Origin: Echinococcus granulosus
Lineage: Eukaryota; Platyhelminthes; Cestoda; Cyclophyllidea; Taeniidae
DNA length: 64,000 bases
Direction: 5' to 3'
NCBI RefSeq assembly: GCF_000524195.1
Contig: NW_020170486.1
Coordinates: forward strand, 216,173 to 280,172
The notes beneath the pieces are model-generated. The model had not been told where the DNA came from, searched no databases, and was given only the letters and a program-made list of their open reading frames with translations. Shown here in pieces: positions 24,801 through 34,748 of this stretch (position 1 is its first letter; each line of letters starts with the position of its first letter). The translations under genes and the position numbers were made by a program.

Positions 24801-25261
24801 TGCTCGCCTGGGATGCCTTTAAAACCCATATACTCGGAAAAACAGCTAAACAAGGGGAGATAATACTTGACCCCAAATTATCAGTCACACATGTGAGCGC
24901 TTTAATACTTACGTATTTCCATCCGTTATACGCATCCAGTGCCTGTCACTTCGTCGATAAGGTCGGAATTGAACACAGGTTTCATTATTCCACACCTCAA
25001 TTGCAGTCGCTAGATGTTTCATCTCTTCCTCCTCTATGATTATAAAGTCAATCTTTTGTCAACGGGAAGGGATATAATAAGTTAGTGTAAATAGGCAGTA
25101 TCCACCATACTGAATAAGGATTTATCGATGATGTAGGGAATAACACCCTTAGGCCAGGAGATCGCATTAACAGGGATGGCAGCTCTTCTGGTACGGATCA
25201 ATGGTGGGTCATCGCATTTCACCAGTGCCACAAGGAGAAAGGTTATCCAAATACCCCGCAT
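21853..25261 (-). CDS. Secreted astacin-family metallopeptidase with five ShK domains
   Basis: Zinc endopeptidase (peptidase family M12A), predicted secreted. Ten exons: 25261-25111, 25033-24913, 24845-24767, 24640-24437, 24074-23939, 23869-23792, 23713-23545, 23205-22936, 22778-22558 and 22217-21981; reading on without splicing reaches a stop at 21853, giving 597 residues. Residues 1-16 are a signal peptide. A basic RTRR site precedes AAIPVNAISWPKGVIPY, the usual mature start. Zinc motif HELGHVMGLDHE at about residues 123-134 and Met-turn SIMHYGRS with Met180 and Tyr182 are intact. After the catalytic domain and a short Cys-rich segment, five six-cysteine ShK domains follow in exons 7 (one), 8 (two), 9 (one) and 10 (one). 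This resembles nematode and flatworm host-interface or cuticle-processing astacins. The last exon boundary is uncertain, since a good donor sits at 21980. A good 3' splice site ends 5 nt before the start codon. Confidence 0.9.
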
Positions 25262-26851
25262 TTGGTCTGAAAAATAAAGGTGGCCATAAATGCCATTAAA
25301 ACGCCTAGACAGGCTGATAAGTGGTCGTCTTGATGGTGAATTGAGTGAGACGATAGATGACAGAGAAGGTGCGTATTTAGTCGTGCCGTTGTGTGAACGA
25401 TAACACTAAACATGGAAGCTAATGTACCTTAGCCTGAGTGAATTGTCAGATTTTGGACTCCAGACCACGTCGGTGAAGGCTTGACGGTGTCGTGTATATA
25501 TATATGCGCGCACACAGTCAACTTTGAATTGTTTGACGGTGTGTAAAAAAGTGGTTTGCACTTGCCATCCCTCGAAATGTGCCGGTAGTCTGTGTCACAA
25601 ATTCAGTCGCGGTATAAACAGAGAACAGCAGTTATCGGCCTTCGAGTCTTTTTATTTTTGTGTCAAGCCAGGGGACATGACAATGCCTCGATGTGCTTGC
25701 GTTTTTAACGGTCTTGTAAAATGGTGGTGAAGAAGAAGGAACTGACAAATTGTTTGGGCTTAACAAAAGGACAGCTGCTGTTCAAATTTGAGGTTTTAGT
25801 GAAGCGACTCATCATTACTTTGAGTAACAAATCACCTGTGTAGTAATTAAAAAATTCCCTTTTTAAAAGAACATTCTAAGAGAGCACTGAGATAAGCAGC
25901 ATTATTTTTTGCCTAAATCTGCTGCGAAAAACAAAGATCTATTCGTGTAAAACGAGGTGTTTACATAATTACATTACTGTTTACACATATTACATGCTCA
26001 CACATGAAGTCCGAATGTACGCGGACATAGCCGCCAAAATAGCTTACTAGCATTGTAAACAAAAGTAAATTTGACAACCGTTAAAGACGGGGTGAAAAAA
26101 ATAACATCATGAACAGGTATCTTATTTCGATGTCTTCCACATGACGACGTTTCAAGCTGTCAAAGTAGGACATTCACACCGAGCTCCAAATAGACACATC
26201 TCACATTAAAAATCCCGTTTTCAAAAAGGGTAAAATTAGCTCTAAAAACGGCAAACCGCAGGCTTACAGACCGTTGGAAGTTAAACCCGTAATTTCATTT
26301 CTCGAAAATCAGAACTGTAAGAAATAAGTAGGGATTGGGAGACGGTGGTTCTTTGTGCCCAGGATGATTAAAAACAGGCGTAGAAATGTAGACCATAAAA
26401 CACACAATCAAAAGAGAAAAATTGTCTAAAAAACCACCTAAGGCCATGATATTATTAACTGCTTTCGTATGTGTTTGCGCACGCCCTTTTACTAATATTA
26501 AAAAATCAATCCATGGTCATCTCTTTTGGCGCATTCATCAGTAAAAAAAGCCATGTTTATTTGCGACAAGCAAAGTGCTACAAGAACAGCAAACGTAATG
26601 CGACACATTGTTAAAGTGGTATTTTCGTTCTTTTGTAAGTTTAAATGATCCGACTAGAACGTTTCGGTGCTTAAAATGGGTCGTTTGTTGCCCTTTTGTA
26701 GATAAATCGAAAGAAATTACGCAAAGACGTTATTGTTAACGATACAGTCAGAGGGTATTTAGGCCATGAATTGTTTTAACCGCTACATTTGCATTGCACA
26801 TGTGAAGTGTGCATTTTTTAGATGTGATCTTTTTATTTTTATTGGTCACAG
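25262..26851. other. Intergenic, no gene seen
   Basis: About 1.6 kb between the divergent astacin and MUS81 genes. A TATATATATA run lies at 25496-25505, 235 bp upstream of the astacin start codon, and could serve either promoter; nothing else is recognised. Confidence 0.45.
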
Positions 26852-29170
26852 ATGGGGAGGGTGCGAGTTAGGAAGGTTTTTAAAAACCCCAATCGGTTCT
26901 TTGAGTTTTGGCTGACAAACTTAGCGAAGGAGGTTAGAAATGATTCTTGGAAGATGTCCAGAGTTTATTCAAAGGTTTATCTTGGCAATATCTGTACAAT
27001 TTGATGTAGGCACTAGTTTCTCTTAGGAAATACCCTATTAAACTCAACTCTGGTAAAGAATGCGAGATTCTCAGTGGCTTTGGGCCAAGTATCTGCAACA
27101 TTTTGGACAAGAAATTGGAGGAATTTGCTTGTGAACATTCTCTTTCACTTTCGGAGGCTCTTGTGTTGGGTAACTCGCTATCGCACTCTGAGCTCCTCAG
27201 ACGTTGCATACCGAAGGTAAGGTTATATTTAGGTGTCCTTCCCGGCCTTAAAAAGCCCTATTACGCCTTGTATCTGGGATTTGCTTGTACATCCCGTCCC
27301 TACACCCTTTTGAGACTTGTTTTTTTAAATAGCTCCTTTGAATTCTCTCATGTCTACGCGTGTGGGATTTGGTGTACTTGATTTTCACCTTTCGCAGTAT
27401 TTTGATGTAAATGTTCAATGTTTTTTTCAATGCTTGTCAGTTTAGGTTGATGGTAGGTCGAAACTTGGTTTGTTGACCCTGAAATTAAGAACTTCTTCCT
27501 GCGCAATCATCTTCTCTTAACCACATACCTGCGAATCATGTTTCGCATTCCGCGTCGCCTCCTCTTGTGATCGAGGTGCTGTCTTGCCCATCTTCTTCAC
27601 CAGTAGTGCATTCTTCCGCTGCAGTTGACGCAAATGCTGTTCATCTGGGTCCTCTATTATCTGAAGGGGATGATTCTCCTTCCGACTATCTCATCGGTAG
27701 ATCTTACGACATTATTTTGCTTATGGATGTTCGTGAGACATTCGGGTATATGCTTTGACATGTATTGTGCACACATTTCACGCACACATAGCATCTCAAA
27801 GTGTCCATTTTAATCGTAGAATGTCAAAGGTAAAGGAACTTATGCAAACACAGGCGGTAAGATGGGAAGCTCGCAGTCTTCCTGTTGGTGACTTTGTTTG
27901 GATCGCGCAAAATGTCGGGGGTCAGCTCTCCTATTTGCTCATTTGTCCCATTAATTTTTTTTTTGGTATCCACCGTCTAAGGTGATCTTATTTCTTCTTT
28001 AAGGAACTTCTAAATGCGAAGAAATTGTCCTGGGATTGGTTATTGAACGCAAGCGGGCAGACGATCTTGCCTCGAGCATTGTTGACGGCCGTTTTATGGA
28101 GCAGAAAGTAAAGCTGTCCTTGCACCTTTTAAGTAGGTAGAATATGGCGTGTCGTGAATGCATAAATAATAAATGATTTGTATCCCTAGGGAAGAATGCA
28201 GAAGTTAGGCTTTCGAAAAATATACATTTTTGAGGAGTGCAAGTCCATGTACAACCTTCGCATATCACACGAAACACTTTTGCAGGCGATGGTTAATGCT
28301 CAGGTACTACTAGGTTATTAAACGCCTCTTTTCTTACCTTGGTCCCTTTTGACTGATTTGTCTTTGCCCCCCTAGCTGATAGATGAATGTGATTTCGTCA
28401 CTTGTACAAGCGGAGAGCAATGCGTAGCATATCTTGCCTCAGTGACTCGTCTCCTGATCACCAAATCTCAGGTAGAGGCTCTCTAATTTTGGATTATTAA
28501 GGTCCCTTATCTTTTACACGTATCCTTACCTGATTCTTCAGTTTAACTGTGCGGTATACTCTGACGGACGCAGGCCTCAGGAGTCATTTGGTGGTGATCG
28601 GTTGTGGGGCATTCCCTGGACTGAATACATCAATCTGGGCAAGAAATCACCTGCACTCCCATTACGTGAACAATTTGGTCGTCATCTCCTCCAGATTCAT
28701 TCAATCACTGGCTCCAAAGCGGAGGATATTGTTGGTTTGTTTCCCACTCCTAAGAGGTGAGTTTGTTCTCATCAACTTAGTCACCTTCCGTTTGTGTCTT
28801 CCTGTGTGAACCTCACGGTAATGTAATCTGGCACGCTCTCACCTTGAGCCTTGGTTCACACTGAATGGAGCATTCAATGGTACTTTTGTCTTTGGTGCTT
28901 ATCAACTGTTTTCCCTCGAAGTTGTGAGCACTTTACCGTCCTTTTCTAGCCTCTTCGCTGCGTACGATAGTCTCGCCTCTGAGGATGAAAAGAAGGCAAT
29001 GCTGATGCAATCCAGTCGCTCCTCGGGTCTCAAGTATGTGAAATGCTTCAAAATGTCTCCACACCTGGAGTCCTGAGAGTTTCGTGCTCTGACAGCTGAA
29101 TTTTCTCAGGGTCTTTAACCCCCGCCACCTCTGTGTCAGTTTGCTTAGGCATCCACTTGGTGCACATTAG
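26852..29170 (+). CDS. MUS81: Crossover junction endonuclease MUS81
   Basis: Catalytic subunit of the MUS81-EME1 structure-selective nuclease, which cuts branched DNA during replication and recombination repair in the nucleus. Exons 26852-26974, 27010-27216, 27490-27745, 27820-27920, 28004-28107, 28190-28303, 28376-28471, 28542-28734, 28922-29033 and 29110-29170; a 7-nt exon at 27446-27452 is needed to join exons 2 and 3 in phase and is tentative. Total 457 residues (human 551). N-terminal helix-hairpin-helix: [18 protein letters not shown]. The ERCC4 nuclease begins YDIILLMDV and has VGDFVWIAQ and the catalytic ERKRADD. The C-terminal helix-hairpin-helix is in exons 8-9 ([11 protein letters not shown]). 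The winged-helix segment usually found between the first hairpin and the nuclease was not found. A 3' splice site (TTGGTCACAG) abuts the ATG, suggesting trans-splicing or an upstream non-coding exon. Confidence 0.92.
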
Positions 29171-30131
29171 AACCGGGCTCTAGCGTTGCTATGACTCAGA
29201 TCACACGAGGATCTGCCAATCAAACTCATCTCTCGTGCTGTCAGGTTCTTCTTCACCCTTCGTAGTTTCGACCCCAGTAGCAGATGTCAGCAACCTGCTG
29301 CACTCGGTACATCCAGTGCAGTAGCCACTTTCCAGCTTGGCTAGACTCCTTTTGTCTCCCTTTCGCCGGTAGAAGGGAAATTTGTACCCCCAAGATTCTT
29401 TCAAAGAGCCTCCGTCGGGGATGATAGCCTGCATATCGAAGTATAGAGATTGCCGACCAAGTGGATAGGAATTTAAGGGGCTTTCTTAGGTTTAACATTT
29501 TGTTCGACTAGTGCGTCCTCATTTCCTCTCCTTTTTTTCAGATCAATTAACAAGAAAACCAGTGAAATTATTTTCCATTTATACAATACTTTGTGAATAC
29601 AAGTCGTAGTTTTATACCTATTCTACACTTGTACTGTTAAAATTGGTGGGTTTTTTTTACTTGTCAATTTGCGTCAAAAAATAAGGTCATCTGTGACGCC
29701 CTCTACATCGTCTGGAGATCAGACTCGCCTACCTCGCCACACCAAGACGCAGGCTATGGTGGTAGAAAACGTGACGTCTATCAGTGGGCTCAAATTATTT
29801 GAAGTTTATAGTTTTCAAGACGGCTATATTCATTGTCCTTTGAATTAACAGCTTTTTTCGTCTCGGTGCGTCGTTGAAAAATCTACCGCCTTATTTAGTA
29901 GGGCTAAAGTTGTTTCTCCTTGTCGCTGACCTTGTGCCACCTAACAGGTAGTTGCTATTATTTGTTTATCAGTAATCTGTACGATCGGCTTCTTTAAAAG
30001 TCCCATGGAGCCATCCTCGAGAAAGAGTGAGCAGCTTGATCGAAAGCATTCCTTTATAAGGTGGTAATTTTAGAAAAAACGGAGTCATACGTTTGATGTC
30101 TTGGATACACATTTACAGAGTCGGCCTCTCT
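29171..30131. other. Intergenic, no gene seen
   Basis: About 1 kb between the convergent ends of MUS81 and the first dual ubiquitin-like gene. Two overlapping minus-strand frames near 29201-29498 resemble nothing known. Confidence 0.45.
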
Positions 30132-30983
30132 TCAGCTGCTACCGGCTTCATTCTCCCCCCTTTGGGCCACCATGCGGTCACTCAGAGCCTGGCGGAAAGT
30201 GCGGTAGGCCTCTGTTTCAGGAAGATTAAGACGAAGGCTCTCGCCGTTTTCCACTTTTGGTAGGGGGGGTGGGGTGATAGGCTTTAGTGTCGGTTCAATT
30301 TTCTCTATCTCTTTCTCCTCCTCCCCCTCCTCTTTCACCTCGGTTACAGTTTCGTTAAGATTTGCCACAGGTTCGGGAATTTTATTAGCTGATAGACGTT
30401 TTATTGGTGATGGTCTCATGACCCGCAAATCGCTAACTCCACTGTCCTCCTTGGAGTCGCCCTCATCCCTGCTAAGAAGTCGGTACTGTGGTACTTGAAT
30501 ACCCATCTCGTAGTTTGGAACGGGATTGGGCCTTCGTAGTACATGCACCACTGAGCCCCGTCGAATGTTGTAATCACCCAACCGAACATTATCTTCCATC
30601 AGCCAGGAGCCGTAGCTAAGTGCTTGCAAGGTGACAGGAATCTTTGTAGCATCTTCTATGAACGACTTCAACTCGGAGACGAAGTCGTTCCTATTCACGT
30701 GTCGCTTGATCGTTAATCCACCAGGCACTTTGATGTAGATTTTGAAGTTGGGCTCAAAGTCCAGCGGGAGGGAAAGGTTTACCTTTGATTTATCGTTAAT
30801 GCCATAATGTTGTTCGAGTAACTTCCCGTCCTCAAGAATGTGTCCATTGTAGGTTAATGTCTGCTTTTCAGGTGGAATGTGGTGAGTCTCCTCGATGATA
30901 TCTCGCAAACGTCTCACACTCATGTCATTGTGCATGGAGATATTGAGCAACCGCCGGTCCTTGTATAAAACGGTTATTTTCAT
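30132..30983 (-). CDS. Intronless protein with two tandem ubiquitin-like domains and acidic tail
   Basis: 283 residues in one exon. I place the start at MKITVLY because this begins the first beta strand of a ubiquitin fold; an in-frame ATG 23 codons upstream exists. Domain 1 (about residues 1-73) has IPPEKQTLTYNGHILEDGK, close to ubiquitin's IPPDQQRLIFAGKQLEDG. Domain 2 (about 80-155) has IPVTLQALSYGSWLMED and LGDYNIRRGSVVHVLRR. The chain continues past LRR into a Pro/Glu-rich tail of about 125 residues ending GSS, so there is no C-terminal diglycine for conjugation. A TATA box lies upstream. It belongs with the genes at 32628 and 33477, which share the two-domain plan. Architecture recalls ISG15 and tandem-UBL shuttle proteins, but the exact family and function are unknown. 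Confidence 0.88.
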   Translation of the reverse strand: MKITVLYKDRRLLNISMHNDMSVRRLRDIIEETHHIPPEKQTLTYNGHILEDGKLLEQHYGINDKSKVNLSLPLDFEPNFKIYIKVPGGLTIKRHVNRNDFVSELKSFIEDATKIPVTLQALSYGSWLMEDNVRLGDYNIRRGSVVHVLRRPNPVPNYEMGIQVPQYRLLSRDEGDSKEDSGVSDLRVMRPSPIKRLSANKIPEPVANLNETVTEVKEEGEEEKEIEKIEPTLKPITPPPLPKVENGESLRLNLPETEAYRTFRQALSDRMVAQRGENEAGSS

Positions 30984-31054
30984 GCCTGACAAAGTGAGAG
31001 AGAATAGACGAGGAGGGAGACAAGTGGAATCAAAGGGTGTTGCTGTATACACTG

Positions 31055-31065
31055 CCTTTATATAG
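31055..31065 (-). promoter_or_regulatory. TATA box of the 30132-30983 gene
   Basis: The minus strand reads CTATATAAAGG, a full consensus TATA box, about 75-80 bp upstream of the chosen start codon. This supports a start at 30983, with transcription beginning near 31030, because the upstream ATG at 31052 would then lie before the transcript start. Confidence 0.6.
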
Positions 31066-32627
31066 CACTAAGCATGTGTGCTCTCGGGTGTGAGGATGCT
31101 GGTGCAGTAATCACCCTCTCGATGCAGGTGTGTGCAAAAAGGTATTACAGCCTGTGTGATTGATCACTGAGGCATTCAATCAACGCGCCTTTATTGGCAC
31201 ACTAGTAGCACTGGCACATTGGCAAGCCTGTTGATATGATTACCTTACTTCCCCCCTCCTCCCCCCCTCAAATTTGTCCATTCAGTTGCGGTAGGGGGTG
31301 GGAAATTCAGGAGCCACCGGTAAAGGGAACGTTCATGTTAATATGATAAATAGAAGTGGAGTGGACTGCAAAATTGATGGAGGGCGAACGGTTACAACTG
31401 AGGTTTTCAAAAGAAGTAGCCGAGGCGGGTGAATCAGGGGGAAAGAAATCCGATTCCTGCTCCTGGAAAATGGGGCGAGAGACTTCATACCGCATATTGG
31501 GGTGAGCTGGATGGGGTGGAGGGAGGAAATTTGGTGATGGATCGCGACCCATTCTGGATACCATTCCCGTTCAACTTCCGCCTCCCACTGCTTACTCGTC
31601 ATTCTCTAATTGACTCATCAAAAATAGGTTAATGTTGTAGCTAAATCTAGATTCCGGCATAGGCGAATCCACGGTAAGCGCCTTTGTGTTTTTAGTTAAG
31701 TAATTTTCCATAGTCTACTTGGCGTGCTTTGAAGAGTGCTAAATACACACGCGGTAGTCGATATTACCTCTTGAAGATCTCAAGGGCCTAGCTGAATCTG
31801 CTCGCCGAGATAGTAAATGTCGAAAAGTACCACTTTTCCATTCCCGTAGGCGTTCTACCTACTTGAGGCCGTCACACCAATGAATACCGCCGCAATGAGA
31901 TATGTCTTAAGGTGACACCGCACGCACAGTGAGTGGTGTAGTTGAATATTCACGGAGTCTCTTCACTGCGCTTCGCACGCTCAGGTAAGTCTAGGTCACC
32001 TGAGTTAAAAGCAACACCTGTCAGCAAGCCGGTCTGACAAAAAAAAGCGCGCGGCCAAAGGTGTAGGTATGCTATGAAAATTGTCCCTCAGTAACAGTAA
32101 CTTTAAAGAAAGTGGGCTGCCAAATAAAAACACTCAGTTTCTCATCAACTGTTTGTTATTTTTTAGTCACGAAGTTTCTAAAAAGTCGCGCTTGTTTGCT
32201 GTGCTAATAACATATTTAGGCGATGATATTACTTAATGGGGAAATCTATTTAAATCAAATTTTTAGCTTCTTATTTAAAGGGCTATTAGTTGTTCCGAAT
32301 CAAACAAAAGCAGCATTTACTCTTAGAATAAATTAACGCCATTTTGCAAAGATGCTGCGAAAGCCTCCCCATTAAATAACTGAAAATGCTCGAAGTTATG
32401 AATAAGGGCCTCCTAATGTCACACGTCTCATTAACCTCCTCTCGATAGAGCGCTTTCGTCAGCCATACTACGAGATGGTATTCAATCCAAGTCTCTAAAC
32501 CTGGAAGATTTCTATTTTTAATATAAGATTAGTTTAAATGATTTCATTGGCTGGCTGTGAAGAAACCTTTAAATAAATAGACCCCCTCTAATGGAGCTTG
32601 CACTTCGTATGTCACTTCAGCTCAGCA
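31066..32627. other. Intergenic between divergent ubiquitin-like genes
   Basis: About 1.6 kb between two divergently transcribed dual ubiquitin-like genes. It holds a C/T-rich tract at 31249-31268. I looked for a further ubiquitin-like copy and saw none. Confidence 0.5.
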
Positions 32628-33107
32628 ATGCACCTCCAACTGACAATAGTGCATCGTGAAAGGAATATCGTTTTTGTTTACACAAATGACAATAACTACG
32701 TACTGCGGGTGAAGGAATACATCACCAGGGTGACCGATATCCCAGTCGGAGTTCAAAAGTTGTCATTCGGTGGAATGCAATTGAGAAATAACAAGAAATT
32801 GAAAGACTACAATCTACCCGTGAATGCTGGCTTAATTCTTACCCTATCGCAAGGCCACGCTCTCAGATACCAAATCTTCGTGAAGGTGTCCTTCAGGAAT
32901 AATCCAATCCGAGTGCGAATTGGTCTGGGCACCACGCTGAAGCAGATTCAAGAAGCACTATCGTCTTCATTGCAGGTTCCTGCAAATCAGCTTATGCTCT
33001 CCCACAACGGTCGATTGTTCGCAGAAAAGGATGCGGATAAAACGTTGGTGGATTTGGGTGTTAAATCAGATGAGGTGCTCGAATTGATGGTCGTGGAGAT
33101 GAGTTGA
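32628..33107 (+). CDS. Intronless dual ubiquitin-like domain protein, short form
   Basis: 159 residues in one exon, almost exactly two ubiquitin folds. The start at MHLQLTIVH begins the first strand; an in-frame ATG ten codons upstream is less likely. Domain 1 has IPVGVQKLSFGGMQLRNN and KLKDYNLPVNAGLILTL. Domain 2 begins YQIFVKVSFRNNPIRVRI and has VPANQLMLSHNGRLFAEKD and LVDLGVKSDEVLELMV. The protein ends EMS, with no diglycine. The two-domain length equals that of mature ISG15, yet sequence identity to ubiquitin is low and the acceptor lysines are not conserved. It lies 369 bp upstream of a tandem relative. Role unknown; a non-conjugated binding module is plausible. Confidence 0.85.
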   Translation: MHLQLTIVHRERNIVFVYTNDNNYVLRVKEYITRVTDIPVGVQKLSFGGMQLRNNKKLKDYNLPVNAGLILTLSQGHALRYQIFVKVSFRNNPIRVRIGLGTTLKQIQEALSSSLQVPANQLMLSHNGRLFAEKDADKTLVDLGVKSDEVLELMVVEMS

Positions 33108-33476
33108 TGAAATTTGAACAGTGCCTCCATCTTATGTCAGTTAAATGTACATGCTCCATCCCACAAATACACAAAATTGTGTGGCCACTTCTTGCTTTTT
33201 TGTTATACAGGAAGGCATCCTGCGTTTTTTTAACTCCACTATCTGGCTATCCTCAGCATCAAGCTTCGCCAGCCATTTCCCACCAACATTGTCACCTACA
33301 AAGTCGGTCCATTCTTAATAAGTAGTACTGTGTGTAGTTGTGCCGCCTTTGAAAGAGAGAGGACTGTCAGTCAGGCCGCTTATACTTTAATCGGGATACT
33401 CGCAACAAACTCATTAGATTAATAATGTGCAAACACAGCACTCGTTCCATATTTTACCTCCTCTGGTTGCGTTAAC

Positions 33477-34082
33477 ATGCCTCTCCACGTATCAATCATC
33501 TTTAGGCAACGAGTCCTCACCCAACTAACAATTAATGAAAATCTCCTCGTTTACAACTTGAAGGCTCGCACCACCAAGTCTATCAACATCCCCACTAGGG
33601 ATCAAACACTGACATTCGACGGAGTGTTGCTTGAAAATTGCCGTCTTTTGAGGGTATACAAGCTACCCTCAGTGGTAGATATCAACATGAATGTGCCATT
33701 GAGCTGTCCCATTAAATATAAGGTATTCATCACCGCACCATTTCAAAATCGACCCCTGAAATTGCGTATGAGGATGGAGAGGACATTGGGAGAGATGAAA
33801 AAAATTATTGAGCAATATGAGCAAGTGCCCTCGGATCAACAGATTATCGTGTATGACTGCTGCATTTTTGACAGAGTGGATGATGCCCTAACCCTCGCGG
33901 CCTTGGGAATAAAGGACAATGCCAAAATTGAGGTGATCTTAAAATACAATAAACGTGAAGACATTGATAGTGTCAAGACCATGCGTATGAAATCAAAAAT
34001 GTCCACTTTATCCCCCTCGATCAGACAAGCATACCCAGACTCCAACTCGGAAGTGGTGATCGAACGATATCGGCCGAAGTAG
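33477..34082 (+). CDS. Intronless dual ubiquitin-like domain protein with basic tail
   Basis: 201 residues in one exon. Domain 1 (residues 1-73) has IPTRDQTLTFDGVLLENCR; domain 2 starts YKVFITAPFQNRPLKLRM and has VPSDQQIIVYDCCIFDRVD and LAALGIKDNAKIEVIL. A 45-residue basic, Ser-rich tail follows and ends YRPK, without diglycine. The strand that opens domain 2 (YKVFITAPF) matches the same position in the neighbouring gene (YQIFVKVSF) and in the 30132 gene (FKIYIKVPG), so all three derive from one two-domain ancestor. A poly(A) signal follows about 80 bp after the stop. Function unknown. Confidence 0.86.
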   Translation: MPLHVSIIFRQRVLTQLTINENLLVYNLKARTTKSINIPTRDQTLTFDGVLLENCRLLRVYKLPSVVDINMNVPLSCPIKYKVFITAPFQNRPLKLRMRMERTLGEMKKIIEQYEQVPSDQQIIVYDCCIFDRVDDALTLAALGIKDNAKIEVILKYNKREDIDSVKTMRMKSKMSTLSPSIRQAYPDSNSEVVIERYRPK

Positions 34083-34163
34083 TTCACCGAGGAGATACAA
34101 TTTCCTGGATTTTTGACTGTGAACATTTTTAAATTACTAATTCATTTCTATGACTTTTTTGTT

Positions 34164-34169
34164 AATAAA
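34164..34169 (+). terminator. Poly(A) signal of the 33477-34082 gene
   Basis: AATAAA followed by an A-rich run, 81 bp after the stop codon. Confidence 0.6.
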
Positions 34170-34670
34170 AAAAAGAAACAAGAAATAAAAGGCAACGCTA
34201 CTTTGCAGAAGAAGCACTCAGTGTATCCTATTGGTGTAATCTGTTTCAGCCATCTGTCATTCAAAGGTAAGATTAGATCGTTAAAACAACGTCATTCAGG
34301 GGATGTCTCACTGAACTTACCCGATTGGTGAATCAAGGGGGTTGCTCTGTGATTTTGATAGCCCGTTTTCAATTTTGCGGGTGAGTTTGCATCTCGTGAT
34401 TGATAGCTGAGCAGTTAACTATAAGTCTGGAGACATCTACGAGGTGAGATCAGTCGATTGTAGGAGTTACTCTACCAACTTCATAAGCTGGAGTAAGTCA
34501 TGCTGAATCAGGTATGCGTAAAGCAGCCTATCCAACCAAATACTCAAGTGGGGGTGCTGAAGTAGTCGCTTCACTTGTACACAGGAAAATAAATGCAGAA
34601 CTCACCTCCCTGTTAATATGCGAAGAGTTGAACAATCAAATATGTTACAGTTCAAACAAATTAACTACCA

Positions 34671-34676
34671 TTTATT
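34671..34676 (-). terminator. ALG8 poly(A) signal
   Basis: The minus strand reads AATAAA here, 73 nt after the ALG8 stop codon, the usual spacing for a short 3' UTR. Confidence 0.65.
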
Positions 34677-34748
34677 TGAAATATTTTGACCAGTTTCGCC
34701 TTCACAATGGAAGGGGAGATGGAGGGGAACACACATTTCAGGTTACAA

